A stretch of DNA of 64,000 bases, taken from NCBI RefSeq assembly GCF_001039355.2, contig NW_019773536.1, positions 25,358-89,357 on the forward strand, given 5' to 3'. This stretch comes from Lingula anatina (lineage: Eukaryota > Brachiopoda > Lingulata > Lingulida > Lingulidae). Below are positions 1 to 13,035 of this stretch, piece by piece. Under the pieces are notes generated by a model. It was given only the letters and a program-made list of their open reading frames with translations, was not told the origin of the DNA and did not search any database. The translations under genes and the position numbers were made by a program. Numbering within the stretch: position 1 is the stretch's first letter; each line of letters begins with the position of its first letter.

Positions 1-14
1 CGGCTACAGGCCTG
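1..14. repeat. Right end of family A MITE, cut by window edge
   Basis: The first bases read GGCTACAGGCCTG, which is the right terminal inverted repeat of the family seen whole at 2712-2893 and 51138-51300. The rest of the element lies outside the window. Confidence 0.5.
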
Positions 15-349
15 AAGGGTAATATGCAGTGATTCGATCTCTGCACTCCCTTGTCATATGCAGCAGACAATAATCAATATGATTTCGCAAAATCTCTGCC
101 TATACAAGTTGTTGATTGCTATCAGTGCCCTCTAATCACAGTAATTCACAGAATAAGTGCAAAGAAGTCAATTCATTCACTACCCCTACATGTACACCTA
201 CCCCACTACCCCGTTTGAGAATTGCAAATGAAGGGGTACATTGCAGGTCCCTAGGAAGGGGGTCGCAGGAATCGCCTTTTGGCCTTAAAAGGTCAGCTCT
301 CAATACTATCTCGACACATGTTTCTCAAGATGGGTCATCTAAGGCGATT

Positions 350-415
350 TAAGGTCCACTTTTTCAAAAACTAAAAATACCCCCCTCCCATTTGAAATTG
401 CTGGCTACAGACCTG
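350..415. repeat. Family A MITE, right-half fragment
   Basis: The segment has the family's AAGGTCCACTTTTTC block, then TTTGAAATTGCTGGCTACAG and a terminal-repeat-like ACCTG. No matching left end is seen nearby, so it is a truncated or diverged copy. Confidence 0.5.
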
Positions 416-2446
416 ATAAAGCAAACGACATGCAGCGCTTTAAGGTGAGAAGCTATTCCCGACTATGGTTAATGTGACACAGTTCATTACCTATGCAGAC
501 ATTTCGTTATATGACTGAGAAGATATCCCATCGTATTTACGTACCTCGTTTTTCCGCGGGAAAACAAAGACCCAAACAGACATAAGACTTGATCTCAAGT
601 TTTGATCAGACTGAGATCATATGCCCAATAAGTGGGTTATATACAAATGGGGTTTTGTGAATCGTAAAATCATAAGGTGGGCTCTCGAAAAGATAAGATA
701 CAGGAAACCAAACACTTGCCTCATCTCCTATGCTACCCATGTGCCCCGCTTGTCTTTAGCATCTTGAGATGTCGACCGTATTCACGGAGTTTCTTTTTTT
801 TAATCAGACGTGCAGCGTCTTCTCCTCTTCTCCCTCTCATCGACCTGACTTGTCGATATTTGTACCAACAGAGTCATATTTACAAGCTACATTAAGTCCA
901 ACAGGTGGGCATCAACTGTAAGAAAATTAACGTTCACCTGCTTAAAATTCTCGTCGACATTTGACCACCGGGTTTAAGCTTCAATTTAGGCCAACGGGGC
1001 AGGAGACACGACTTTGCGCCTTATATAAGTCAATGTGACACCTAAAACGAGAGGAAATTTCTTGGTACGTATCGTCTACGACCCGCTTGGAAAGTAAACG
1101 GTAGAAACGGTATAATGCACTTATTGTTATTTGATCAAAGAGTTGTTCCATTTTGCCGGTTTGACCATTGTGCTTCTGCGGGGGAATTCTGCGCTGAGCG
1201 CAAACACTGACCCGTTTATTGTAGCAACCCTCACACCCAGAGCCACCTGTCAGGTTTAAAACTGGCGGTACAGGTTAAAAACAGGCGGACCCATTTCATT
1301 TAATGATTTTTTAACATGATCCGACGAGAGAAATTTTTTCGGGAAGTTTACGCTATGTTAATTTGTTGTCAGATTGACGGATCTTTAATGATATCTGTAC
1401 ATATTTAACTCCCCCAATTTTGAGGGCTTTTAAGAGAAAAGGTGTTATTTGGGAAGAGTAAAAAAAATTTTCAGCATTTACCATTGAGCTTGCTGACCCT
1501 TTTGTTGCTGTTTTTTACATCAGTGATTTGAGAAGGGGTCATTCTACTTATGTGTCCGATTTACAATTTCTCGGAATGATTGTGTGGCGGGCAGCGAATT
1601 TTTGCCATTTTTGTAAAAATCCAGCGACCTGTGGGTGACAAAGTGAAGGTCAATCAATCAATAAATCAATCAATAAATAATTTAACACAATCTTTTTTTA
1701 ACTAACACCAAGCAATGATGTTCTCTCTATAATTGAACCAAATTTATTCTACATCCACCGATTGGAGTACGTTTGTTTTGGTGCATTTTACATAAAAAAA
1801 TCCATTTTAACCTAAAAAGCTTCATGCTGCTTAGATGACGCCGAGTGTCACTTTTTCCTCGTGTTTCACACGCCCATTGACCTTCGTGCTTTGATTTAGA
1901 GAATGAAAAGGCTAACTGGGCGTACGCTTTCGGCCATGAAGTTCAGGTCCCGGTTTAAAATAACTTACAATGTGAGCCCAAAAGTTGGTCAAAATTCCAA
2001 ACTGAATTTTTGGTGTGCTATAATTTAGAATGCATGTTTCCACTGTAGTCCACAGTGATATAGTTACAATGAATCTAAAGTATAGGCATTTATGTCATTT
2101 TAACAAAACAGGAAATATATTTACAATTAAAATTGGACAACTAACGATTCATTTTACCCTACAGTAAACTTAAAAACTTGCAGACTGAAATCTAAGGACA
2201 ACTCTTGCGAAACGACCCGTTTTGAAATGACCCATTTTTTTCGTAAGCCTTCGTCTGCACTTATCGACCCGCCTAGGCGTAAAAAAACTTATAACCTACT
2301 CTCCGAGAAAAAATAGGCCTACTTGTTGATATGCACTGCATGTCTATAAAAGTCAAAGTGATTGTGGGGAAGGAAATAGATGCAGACTGAAATAAATTCA
2401 CCTGTCATCTTCAATGGTAATATTTCATGCATGTTCTTACCATGGT

Positions 2447-2614
2447 CAGGGGCGGATTGAGACCGTCTTCTGGGTCTTCTGGAAGACGGTCAGATTTTAA
2501 AGTTTACATTGACGGGTATCTATTTTTTTCTGTTGGAAGACCATCAAAAGTGGAGGATGGATCAACAAAGATAATTTGGAATACTGTCAGAAAATATCTC
2601 TAGATGCGCTCCTG
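2447..2614. mobile_element. Family B MITE, copy 1 (168 bp)
   Basis: The element starts CAGGGGCGGATTGAG and ends GATGCGCTCCTG, imperfect inverted termini. It is flanked by a 5-bp direct repeat ATGGT at 2442-2446 and 2615-2619. The interior repeats GTCTTC / GAAGAC words. The same 167-170 bp sequence recurs at 20678-20845, 55593-55759 and 61214-61383; this copy is inverted relative to those. No coding capacity, so it must be moved by a transposase encoded elsewhere. The superfamily is not certain. Confidence 0.8.
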
Positions 2615-2711
2615 ATGGTGTATTATACCTCGTTTAACGCGTAGTATCTGTGAGAGCAGTGGCAGATCCTGGATTTTTCTATGGTGGAGGGGGATAGAAA
2701 TTTTAATATAT

Positions 2712-2893
2712 CAGGCCCGTAGCCGGGGGGGGGGGGGGGGGGGGGCTTCGGGGGGTTCGAAAGAACCCCGCTTTTTGCAAGGAAAAGGTCCCCTCTGGGT
2801 GAAATTTAATTAAGGTATATGAAAGTTTCATGGTAAAAGGTCCACTTTTTCAGAAAAAGAACCCTCCTTTTGAAATTTCTGGCTACGGGCCTG
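2712..2893. mobile_element. Family A MITE, full copy (182 bp)
   Basis: The element has perfect 13-bp terminal inverted repeats, CAGGCCCGTAGCC on the left and GGCTACGGGCCTG on the right. It is flanked by the 5-bp direct repeat TATAT at 2707-2711 and 2894-2898. A run of about twenty G follows the left end. Related copies lie at 38203-38335 and 51138-51300. It is non-coding. Confidence 0.85.
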
Positions 2894-4081
2894 TATATTA
2901 CCTCACTTTGCTCGGCAGACATAAAACTGTAGACGAAGACAATTCTCTTATAATATAAAGGGCACCGGGATGTAGTAATTGCCTTGGTTTGCCGTGAGCA
3001 GCTGCAACGAACATCGTCCTGTTGTCATATCTGTTGCGATAGGTGAGAGATGAGTTTGGCTGTTATTGCGACAACGCTATGCACCACACCAAACACACTA
3101 TTTTACTAATTTTTTAGATTAGCCTGAATGATAAATAAAAATAAAAATAATAATGATGACGATGACGACAGTGTGAACGAGAGTGATAATAATAATGTCG
3201 AATGTGGTACTAGTACGTTTTTTTATAAAAGACCATGACGTCGTGATAAAGAACGAAAACAATTTTCAAAGAATATTGGAATAAAAAACTACATTTTAAA
3301 ACTAAATTTGACATACTTGATCGACGGATAAGCTGCTTCACAAATAAGATAAAGATTTGGCAAGAAGAAAATTTTTCTTCGAGGGTTTTTTGTTTTTCCA
3401 AACTTGGAAAATCATTATGATCTTCAAGCTGAAATCAGAAACACGTGAACTGATACGTGGCGCACCTTCTTGGCATATAGCAAAATCGTCGCAAATTCTT
3501 CCACCACACAAAGTCTACTAAATTGCGTCGACTGCATCCACCCTAATAAATGTATTGTATTTGACACGGCAGTTAGTAGGCTAGTTTCGCCACTGAAGGT
3601 AAAAATCCTCGTCACGACTAGTACAATTCGCTCAATAAGGTTAGTTTAAAAAAAAAGAAAAGAAAAGAAAACGAGGTAAACGACCTGAAGATGCTAAGTG
3701 AAACGCAAACAGGTTGGCGCAGGTTTAACACGGTAGAACTGCCTTAATATTTTTTTGAGATTGTTGGGCATAGGTCAATGCGTCTTATCCATTCTCGACA
3801 TCTAAGCTCTTTTTTACATAGACCTTCATGATGTTATATCATTATCACGTATGCCATAACCTTTTTGACAGTTTGAATATGATTTACCGGTTTACGGGCT
3901 GAAATATCATAAAGCTGTCAAAAGAATCAGTGTGAACGCTGATAAGGGGGGTGACGCAAGGTTTTATTCAAACTACATTATTCAGGCCGACCAATATCTC
4001 ATTACAATTTCATCAGTCAGGCAATGCATCCTTTGTGTTTTGCTCTTTCATCAAATCACATCACACACAGTAACGAATACT

Positions 4082-4088
<7 letters not shown>

Positions 4089-4168
<80 letters not shown>
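4089..4168. repeat. Compound (CT)n(AT)n microsatellite
   Basis: About 36 bases of CT repeat pass directly into about 45 bases of AT repeat. Open frames across it on both strands are repeat artefacts. Confidence 0.95.
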
Positions 4169-4171
<3 letters not shown>

Positions 4172-5249
4172 ATTTTTTGGAGTGATCAGTATTTGGACAC
4201 GAAGTCAGCGGAGAATTAGATAAAGAAAAGTTGTTATTTCTAGTTACTATCTCTGCTATGGTATAAGCACAACTTGCGTAACAAAACACAAACACCAATC
4301 CCTTTCAAAAGATACCTGATTATTTTGTATAAATATCTAAGATGTTGTTTAGGAGTTTATGATTCCAAGGCTGTGGTGACGCCAGAGGACAGCCCTATCC
4401 ACCAAGACAGCTTTGTTTCGGTATTGTCAAAACCATTCAGACTACTTCAATGTAGGAAAAAGGGGGAGGGGGCTCCGTAAGTTTTGGTGGTAAAAGCTGC
4501 TTCTCTCTCCCCCCCTCTCCCCCCCCCCCAAACACGCACACACACACACACAGACATAAACACACCAAAAAGGAAAAAAGAAAGAAGAAAGCAAAGAAAC
4601 GGGTATAACGAGGGGAAACCAGGCTAAACCGTCTGCCATCTTATATCATTTAAAAATTCATCCTAGTGCACACTCCCTCACCCCCCCCCCCATCCTCACC
4701 CCCTCAGCAAATCCCTGCCAGTGCATTACTTAATTATTTACTTATTCACTCAGAAAACTGACTAAACTACAGTGGCATCCGCCAGGCGTTATTCGATCGC
4801 CTAGGCCAAAGCGTGGACTACTTCAGCGTTCAAGCTCTTAACAAAATGCCACCACTTTAAAGACCATTAATTGGCCTACTAAACCTTAGACTAAATATAT
4901 CACCTCAACTCGCAAATATGCAAGCATTTGTTTTATTTGGATAACATTTGCTGGCGAGTGTGCTGCCTGATTCAACAAATAGAGTGTGGCGGCTGTCTTA
5001 CGTGGAGGTGTGAAATTCCGCTGAGCAAATATTACTGCTGCGCTTGGTGTTTCGCGTCTTGACATTTTGACATCTGGGATGTGATTTTTCACAACTGGGA
5101 TTTACACAAGACCAACAAGAAATTTCCTTTTTACTATGTATTGTATTGTATTGTATTGTAATGCACTGTCGCATCTTATCTTATTGTATAGAATTTTGTA
5201 TTAACCTCTATTTCATTGCGTACGTGCGTGAAGCAGGGGGGTGGTTGTG

Positions 5250-5286
<37 letters not shown>

Positions 5287-7416
5287 ATTGTAGATTTTCA
5301 GAATCCAGTTAGGATTCAAATTTATGCATGCACTTCACATTCTTTGATAACCTATATATGTCATGCAGTACAGTTTATATTGGCTATTCATAAATATGAA
5401 TTTTGAATCTTTATGGGCTTTTGGGGAGCAGAAGATCTGCTACTTGTACGTTAAACGGCTCACGAGTTATACAGACTTCAAAAAATAGACTAAGTATTGT
5501 TAAAATTAGTTAAGAATGGCAATTTTTGTTATATAAATGTTCATGTATTAATACTGCTTGTTACATTTTCTAAATATTTATTACAGTTTAATATTATATT
5601 TTCCTAGTGTAAATAAAGCCATCTTTGCAGATCCACTATTTCTGAGAAGAATTTGCTCTGCTCGCACATTATACATGTATATACTAGTATATAGTGTTAT
5701 AAATTGTATATCTGTAAAATAAATACTACTAATGAAAGGCTTCTAAAAACAAATCATAAAAACATTATGCTCAGGCAGGCTGGGTTACTGCACTGAAGGT
5801 AAAAGGGAAAATCATCTCTATATACGTTTATACGGAAGGTAAAATATTCTACCCAGTTTTTATCACTTTTACAAGATCAGTTTTGATACAAAAAAATTAA
5901 CTTGCCCCCCTCCCTCTAACAGCTCTTTGAGGACATGTATTACGTGCTAGCGAACAAGCCGCTGTGTGAACCAAGCCATATAAATTTTAACACTGATGAA
6001 ATTGAGAATAAAAGATCCCTTTGTTTCTGAGCCGCTGTTCAAACGGCCAAACCACTTGGTGAAATGAATTAAGTGAACTGAATTACTTTGTTAAAGGCGT
6101 TTTTCCGGTTTTGCCAGGACCAAGAATGAAAACTTTGTTATCTCGCCCTAAAAGATGTAGTATCACAAAGCAACCCATCCTTTATAAAATTCTGATTTTT
6201 ACAGATATTCTTGAATACAATATATCGTATTTTACTGATTTTAAGATGACCAGGATCACTTATCAAGTCGGAAGTCGGCAGGTTTCTTTTGCAATCAGCG
6301 CGCTTGCGCGCTACAGTCGGAGCACGGGTGTTTTTGTCACGCCACGCTTGTGTAGTAAGTACTGATCAACCCGGGTAACTCTACAGCTTCTCTGTTGCCT
6401 TGATACGCCGGCCGGTCATTTGAATCAGCCCACTTACTGACCAAACACGTGTTGTTCGTTAAGGACCCGACCCGCTGTGGCGATGAATATCAGTTAACAG
6501 ACTCTCCAGCGTTCCAGATTTCCAGAGCAAAGGGGTCAGCATTTCCCCCTTCTGCGCAGAGATAGAACTATCTAAGTGGTGCTGTTAGCTTATTATGGAC
6601 ACCTACAGACGAATATGGAAGTTACTGACGAACTATCTAAAGGGAATGATCAACAAGTCTGGCCAGTTGCCCACTGAAACTTTCACATCTTAGCGTTGAG
6701 CGGTATTTGCCAGTTCAGGCTCCTACTCTATATAGTGTAAATCAGGGTAGGAAAACACAAGACTGGGTGCAAATTTATTTACCAAACAGAGCAATTTCTT
6801 CCTGTGGATTTGTATCAGGGCTTCGTTGAAAGCAAGACTGACACTTACTACTATACTCAATGAGAGAAACGCGTTTTTTTTTAACGAGCTGTGAATATTT
6901 CACCGAAGGGATTAACTGAAAAGTGAGCGGAACTCAAGGGAGTGACGTATAAGCAGTAACAAACGAACCAGGTTATAACTGTCTCTGGCCAGGAAACATC
7001 TGGAGAATCCCCCGTCAGCAGGAATAATATATACGCAGGCCATATTTATTGTTATTACAACGTGTACAATAACCTACGAAGAGATAAACGTTAGCAAGGA
7101 CGATCTATTCTTACACGCCGTTCGGTCAGTGACGTTGATATCTTATCCACGGGAAATATCAATATGTTTCATGGTTTTATCGGATAGAATTAGGTTGGAT
7201 AAAGATCATCAGATATGGTACACAAGGGTATGGACATGAGAAGATGACACGTAGGCCTGTAATGCAACGAGTTGGACACCAATTAGACGTAGGCCTATCT
7301 GCCTCGTTCTTTGCGTAATATACTGAATCATTGAAGAGAGAGAGAGAAAAAACACACCATGTAGTGCAAAGTGTTGGAAGTAATTACTAACAGACGATAC
7401 CATCATATTCTCTACT

Positions 7417-9796
7417 ATGGGGCAACGCGCGAACAGACATTGTGGTAAAATCTGGCAGACCGCTATCGGGGCCCTCGCTGGTTTTTTAATCGGTTATCTT
7501 TTTCGTTGTGTCCATTCAGCAACAGCAGCAACAACAGGAGAGCCATTGTAAAGCCGTGATGGCAAACGGAGCACCGATACAGCAACGCGGTTTGATTAAT
7601 CACCGGAAAAAAGCGGATGAGAAAGCTACACTGTTCGTAGGTGTTATGACTGCCAAAAAGTATTTGGACACCCGAGTTGTAGCCGTGCATAGAACTTGGG
7701 CACACACCGTACCCGGGAAGATCATGTACTTTTCAAGCGAACATTCTCATAGTAATTATAACATTCCTATTGTCAGTTTACCGGGCGTGGACGACGAGTA
7801 CCCTCCCATGAAAAAGGCATTCTTGATGTTGAAGTACATGCACGATCATTACATCGACAAATACGAATGGTTCATGAGAGCTGATGATGATGTTTACGTA
7901 AAAGGAGACAAACTCGCCAATTTCTTGCGCTCAGTCAATAGCTCCAAGCCTCAATTCATAGGGCAGCCGGGGCAGGGAAAAAAGGAGGAAATTGGGAAAT
8001 TGAACCTGAGCCCATTGCAGAACTTCTGCATGGGAGGACCCGGGGTACTAATGAGTCGCGAAACACTACGCCGTCTAGTACCACACATCTCATTCTGCAT
8101 CAAGAACATCTACACCAACTGGGATGACCTCGAGTTGGGCCGTTGCGTGCAAACCTTCGTTAAAATACCGTGCACGTGGGCTTACGACACGGCCACGTTG
8201 TTCCATCAAAACTACGAAGATAAGACGGGACCTTTCACGCATGATCTGCGAACAAATTGGATCTCGCGCGCCATTACTTTGCATCCCCTAAAGGAACCGC
8301 CGTATTTGTATCGCTTGCACAGTTTTGTGGAATCAGCGACTCTATCCGAACTCAGACACAAATTACTTTTGTTACAGAGAGAAGTCAGACGAATGTCACA
8401 CGTTATTAACCCGAGAATACAGATAAACTCCAACAAATATGCTCTGCCGCCTTCCCTTGTTAAATTCAGGCCGAAGAAAAGCGAGGAAGCCTTAATCTGG
8501 GAATTTTTATCAAAAAGTCAACAAGAATCTGGTCGAACAATGAACTCTCCCGCCAACTCCAATCCAAATGTCGGCCTCAGCGGGGCTCAGAAGTCGGGCT
8601 TAAGAGATGTCATCAGGCAAATCATGTTGTCTTTGAATAAATATGATTACAAGAGAGATAGCACGTTTCAATACCAGGAGATTTTATATGGATACCAACG
8701 GTGCAATCCCCTTCACGGCGCGGAGTATGTTTTAGATTTGTTATTGAAGTATAAGAGAAAAGGAAATGCGGCTGTTCGAGTGCGAAAGCACACGTACGTT
8801 CAGCAGATGTTTACTGAAACGGAATTCCTCGACGAAGGTGAAATAGAAACGTCTACAGACGCTACACCGCCGTCGAAATCACAAACATTGTTTCAAAAAA
8901 TGTGGAACCAAATCAAAGTCGGCAGTCTGACGTATTTTTCTGCCGAGGAATCGGGTCATCAGCATACGCATCAGAGCAGCAATACAATCCACTTTATTTT
9001 GCCACTTTTTGGAAGGATCAAAGTTTTCCAACGTTTCATGGCCAATTTTGAAACCACGTGTTTACAAAATGGCGAGGATGTGAAACTGGTGGTTATCAAC
9101 TTCGTAAGTCCAAATGAAGGTAGTCAGAGCGAAGTTGACGATGTAATGAGTAAATTAAAGACGAAATATCCTTCGTATGATCTCAGAGTTATTCACAACG
9201 ACGACGTTTTCTCTCGAGGAGTCGCGCTTGAACAAGGCACGATGTTGTACAGCTCACACGCGCTTCTCTTCTTCATCGACGTTGATCTCGTTTTCAACAT
9301 GGCTGCTTTACACAGAATACGCAAGAACACAATACGCGGCCAGCAGCTTCACTTTCCTATTGTTTTTAGTCAGTACGATCCAATTATGGTGTGTAAACAT
9401 GAGTCTTGTATAAGGAACCCATTTTTGATAACTCAAGCTGTGGGGCAATGGAGGCATTTTGGTTATGGCATCGTAAGCATGTACAAAAGTGACTTCATCA
9501 AACTAGGCGGTTTTGATAAATCAATACGAGGCTGGGGAATGGAGGATGTGGATCTTTTCGACAAAGCCATTGGCAGTAATTTGACAATCTTCAGAGCCGT
9601 CGACCCGGGTCTGATCCATGTATTTCACCCCGTTTACTGCGATACGACACTAGATGCCGCTCGTTACAAGATGTGCCTTGGTTCTCAGGCGACGAATTTG
9701 GCCTCCATGGAGACACTGGCGAAGATTGCTTATAACACCCATGATATCATCAATAAAGTTAGGACTAAAGTACCACAAGTAGAGCAGGGAAAATAA
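7417..9796 (+). CDS. CHSY1-like: Chondroitin sulfate synthase (CHSY1/CHSY3-like), intronless, one apparent frameshift
   Basis: This is a Golgi type II enzyme that polymerises chondroitin by adding alternating glucuronic acid and N-acetylgalactosamine. The body, open from 7490 to the TAA at 9794-9796, matches CHSY1 along its whole length: a GT31-type N-terminal domain with the metal-binding ADDDVY motif (Asp codons 7883-7891), then a GT7-type C-terminal domain with FFIDVDLVF (DVD codons 9278-9286) and GWGMEDVDLF near 9529-9560. The frame has no ATG before 7559, which would drop the anchor. A better start is ATG 7417, which encodes MGQRANRHCG followed by a hydrophobic membrane segment, but in another frame. 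Removing one T from the T5 run at 7499-7503 joins the two, giving about 792 residues against 802 in human CHSY1. A Gln-rich stretch follows the anchor. I cannot tell CHSY1 from CHSY3. There is no intron in the coding region. Confidence 0.93.
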
Positions 9797-9882
9797 CGGT
9801 TCTCCGTTTTTTTTAAAGTACCAGATGGTTCATTTTTGATACATACTTCTTCAATCTCTCGGAGTTTCCTAACACATATAAA

Positions 9883-10463
9883 TAAAACAATTAAGTTATG
9901 CGATAAGCGGGAAAATTAAAAAATGCAGAAGGCGGCGTGCATCGGATCTGAAAATCAAAAGAAGGAAAATTAGTTTTTAGTTTTTTTTAATAACTGCCAG
10001 TACATATGATGAAACAGAGAGCAGCTGTCCAGGCTGCTATTATTTTAGCCATCTTATCGTGTGCTGACTATGAATACTGTTTTTTAACAACACGAGACTT
10101 GAATGTTTTACGTCACATTTTATCACAACCGCATTCAGGCATTTGTCAACGAACAGGACCATTTTAGAATTTTATATTAATCTCCTATTTTGATTCTATT
10201 TATTTATTTATGAACAATGAGCTTCATAACAGAAGCACACTCTCTCCTTTTAATTAAACTTTTTAGGTGGTGTTTTGGATATTAAAAATTATCTTCTTTC
10301 ATTGTCTGATACTAAGACGTTGCACATTGTTCAAGCATTCCTGTTTACATGTATGTATCTATATTTATGTTATGCCGAATGGTTAAGGTTTTAAAAAGAG
10401 AAGGTTATAGGCACAGTGTATGCCTTTTAACGGTTTAAAATAAACACGTACACACTAAATAAA
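9883..10463 (+). promoter_or_regulatory. Candidate polyadenylation signals of CHSY
   Basis: AATAAA hexamers lie at 9883-9888, 10439-10444 and 10458-10463, 90 to 670 bp after the stop codon. Any could end the mRNA. The sequence alone does not show which is used. Confidence 0.4.
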
Positions 10464-11450
10464 ATGGTGTTTAAAATAAGACTGTCTTTGAATATCAATG
10501 TCGGTATAAAAGGTTTTCTATTCAGAAAACGGTGGTATAGAGCGGCTCAAAGAGGCATGTTGTAAGCGCAATACACAGACGGTCGTCGTTATTGACAGTA
10601 GTACTTCCATAATATAGTTTTTCATCTTTCTCTCTATAACTGCCTCGTGGAACATATGCGCATTCTGGTCCCTCGTAAATCACCCTACTTCCTCAAGGCA
10701 GCGGAGGCAGGCGAACGCCTATCTTCTAATTCATTACTCGGGCCGTCATGGTGCTTTGTTGTTTCTTATTCTTCTCGGGACTGTTTTACAAAACAACAAG
10801 TCCGAGAATTGGTCTAAACTTATAGCCCAAGATTTTAGCCCACTTTGACCTAATATATTTTTAGTGGCTGTCCAGTTTAATGAAATACACGGCTGTTTTT
10901 TACGATAAGAAAGTCACCTCAAATATTTCAGACCAACATTGAAGTTGCCTACTATTGAAGTAGCGTGGTCAAAATCAGATATGTACTTTGGTCTACAATT
11001 CGAGATTTATAGTCGGTCCCAAGTTATTTTGAAAGACCTGCCTCCGGTCGTCTGGTGACGTCACGAAGTTTATTTCCAGTCCTAGATTTACCTCACGTGA
11101 TCTCGACCTGAATCTTCTGGTTGGCGTGGAAAAAACGCCTGCGGTTTCTGTAAACATTTGATGATTGATGAGTATGTGTTCCCATGCACTTCAAGCGATT
11201 GTGCGAAGGCAGGTAAAATGTATTTAGAACAAATGATGCTAATATAAATCCTCTATACGTAACTACGATGTGTTGAATTCAGTATTGGTAGATCCAGGAG
11301 TTTGTTAAGGTGGGGTGCAAAATTACCTGGATGAAATATAAACAGTAGACGAGGAAAATTTATTCCTTTTTTGGGGTGGATGAATGTTTCTTCTTTTCTA
11401 ACGTGGCTCTGAGAGAACGAGAGAACCCCTCTATTCTTATCATTCGAAAA

Positions 11451-11566
11451 GAGGTTACGGTTAATAAATAAAAGTAATATAAAGAAGAGCATCCAAGTTA
11501 AGTACATGAAGAGGTTACGGTTAATGAATTAAAGTAATATAAAGAAGAGCATCCAGGGTACATGAA
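11451..11566. repeat. Local tandem duplication, about 60 bp x 2
   Basis: GAGGTTACGGTTAAT starts both copies (11451-11510 and 11511-11566) and both contain AAGTAATATAAAGAAGAGC. The copies differ by few changes, so the duplication is recent. Confidence 0.85.
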
Positions 11567-12000
11567 TTTTTTTTCTTTTTTTTTTTCGCAAACTCTTCCT
11601 CTGAACACCCGTCTTCGATCTCTAAGGGGCTGCAAGATACTTCTGATAATTAATTCTGAACTTCTTGTGTCTGAATCGTGTTTTTTTAGAAATGAAATGT
11701 TATTACATCTTGCTCGTATAAATGTCAGAAAGCATCAGCAAACAGAGATAACCAAAGCCAACATTTGTGTTATTACTCCAGGTGTGGAGAGCGATGTGAT
11801 TCACCTGGTGGGGTGCATTACGGGTCACCTAGGACAGAAGCCTAAGTCTAGGGTAAAGAGAGAAGTTTCTTTTGTTTAAGATTAATACATGTAACTCCTT
11901 TAGATTAGTGGACTGTAACGAGTTCATCCTAAATTTTAATAGGCATATACCAAAATTTTGTTCTGTTAAGGCAAACAACATGTTTAAGACCTTAATACAG

Positions 12001-12031
<31 letters not shown>

Positions 12032-12982
12032 ATAGATAAATAAATAAGGTTCTTCCCAGTAACTGAAATAATTTTCCAGCTTCCAAAAGAATCATTATTA
12101 TTTGCAGACAGCTAAAACCGAAAAGCAGGGCCAGGTGAGGTTCCATCCCCGCTATCCCCACTGTTACAGTAAAACCCTACGTGCTTTCTTCTCTTACCGA
12201 GGAGAAACTCAGCTACTGAAACTCAACTCTGTACGTCCAGTGTTTTTTCAATGTAACAAAAATGTTCTATATTCTAAATGTCGTGGTCAAAGACAAGGTA
12301 GAGCTTACTGATAAAACTGGCCCCGGGATGTTTTAGGAACCTGTCATAGTGGTGGAGGAGTCGTAGATCCTTGTCCATTTTCAACTTTTCAACCGATTAC
12401 TTAAAGGGTTAAAATCTGAAACATTTAATTAAGAAGTTTCTTCTACATCTGAAATTAGGACCTAAACGTGTAGTGGACTGTTAAGTAAATAAAAGATGGT
12501 GCCAATACAAATTGTCCAGCTGTTCGATTTATTATCAATTTCATAATTTTTTATCATCAATTTCATGAGTTTAATAGTCACTGTTTGTACAATATGAACT
12601 GATTTTAGTGGCAAGGAATGTTTTATTTGAATAGATTTCAAACATGGACTAAAATAAACACACCGCCATCTGCCTTGAAGTTTAGGTGCACTTCATGCCA
12701 ATGCCCATTTCTTATCAGCAAGATGGCCGAACCGTCTTGTGTGACCTCATCCCCCCCCCCCGGGCTTTGTAGGCACTCCCTACAAACTAAGATCCCAGCT
12801 AGAAATCGCGGTTTAAGTCGTTAATTGGCATTTGCAATCAAAACCCCATGGTTAATAAACACAAAGGGCAATATGAAGCCAGAATACCGCAAACATAAAC
12901 TAAAATTGCATTCCCCTTTTTAAATTTATTTATTAGCAACATGGTAAGAAATTTATCTAACGATGTTTGACATAGCATGGAC

Positions 12983-13034
<52 letters not shown>
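12001..13034. repeat. Microsatellites (AAAT)n and (AAT)n
   Basis: An AAAT tract covers about 12001-12047 and an AAT tract about 12983-13034. Between them the sequence is ordinary AT-rich non-coding DNA. Confidence 0.85.

Positions 13035-13035
<1 letters not shown>

Larger units (their letters stand above)
1..7416. other. Gene-poor region upstream of CHSY
   Basis: I see no protein-coding gene here. The open frames are short, lack recognisable domains and often run through simple repeats. The stretch holds two short MITEs (2447-2614, 2712-2893), end fragments of the same MITE family near the window start, a (CT)n(AT)n microsatellite, a 30-base poly-A run at 5254-5283 and a small TATTG repeat near 5135-5160. 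The last kilobase before 7417 should contain the promoter and 5' UTR of the chondroitin synthase gene, but I cannot point to a TATA box or a defined start site. Confidence 0.6.

Noticed and set aside
3932-4298. Open frames with poly Ser-Leu, Tyr-Ile or Arg-Glu
   Set aside because: They are readings of the CT/AT microsatellite. Similar frames at 19453-19654, 20446-20991, 23046-23350, 42135-42329, 43129-43323 and 57129-57428 are rejected for the same reason.
4350-4441. Short exon-like stretch after TTGTTTAG encoding VYDSKAVVTPEDSPIHQDSF
   Set aside because: Composition looks slightly protein-like, but there is no donor, no partner exon and no family I recognise.
5254-5283. Poly-A tail of a retroposed gene (also the run at 22406-22433)
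   Set aside because: No coding or SINE-like sequence or flanking duplication precedes either run; they are better treated as simple repeats.
8090-9413. Other-frame and antisense open frames inside the CHSY gene
   Set aside because: They are shadows of the enzyme frame, which is supported along its whole length by family motifs.
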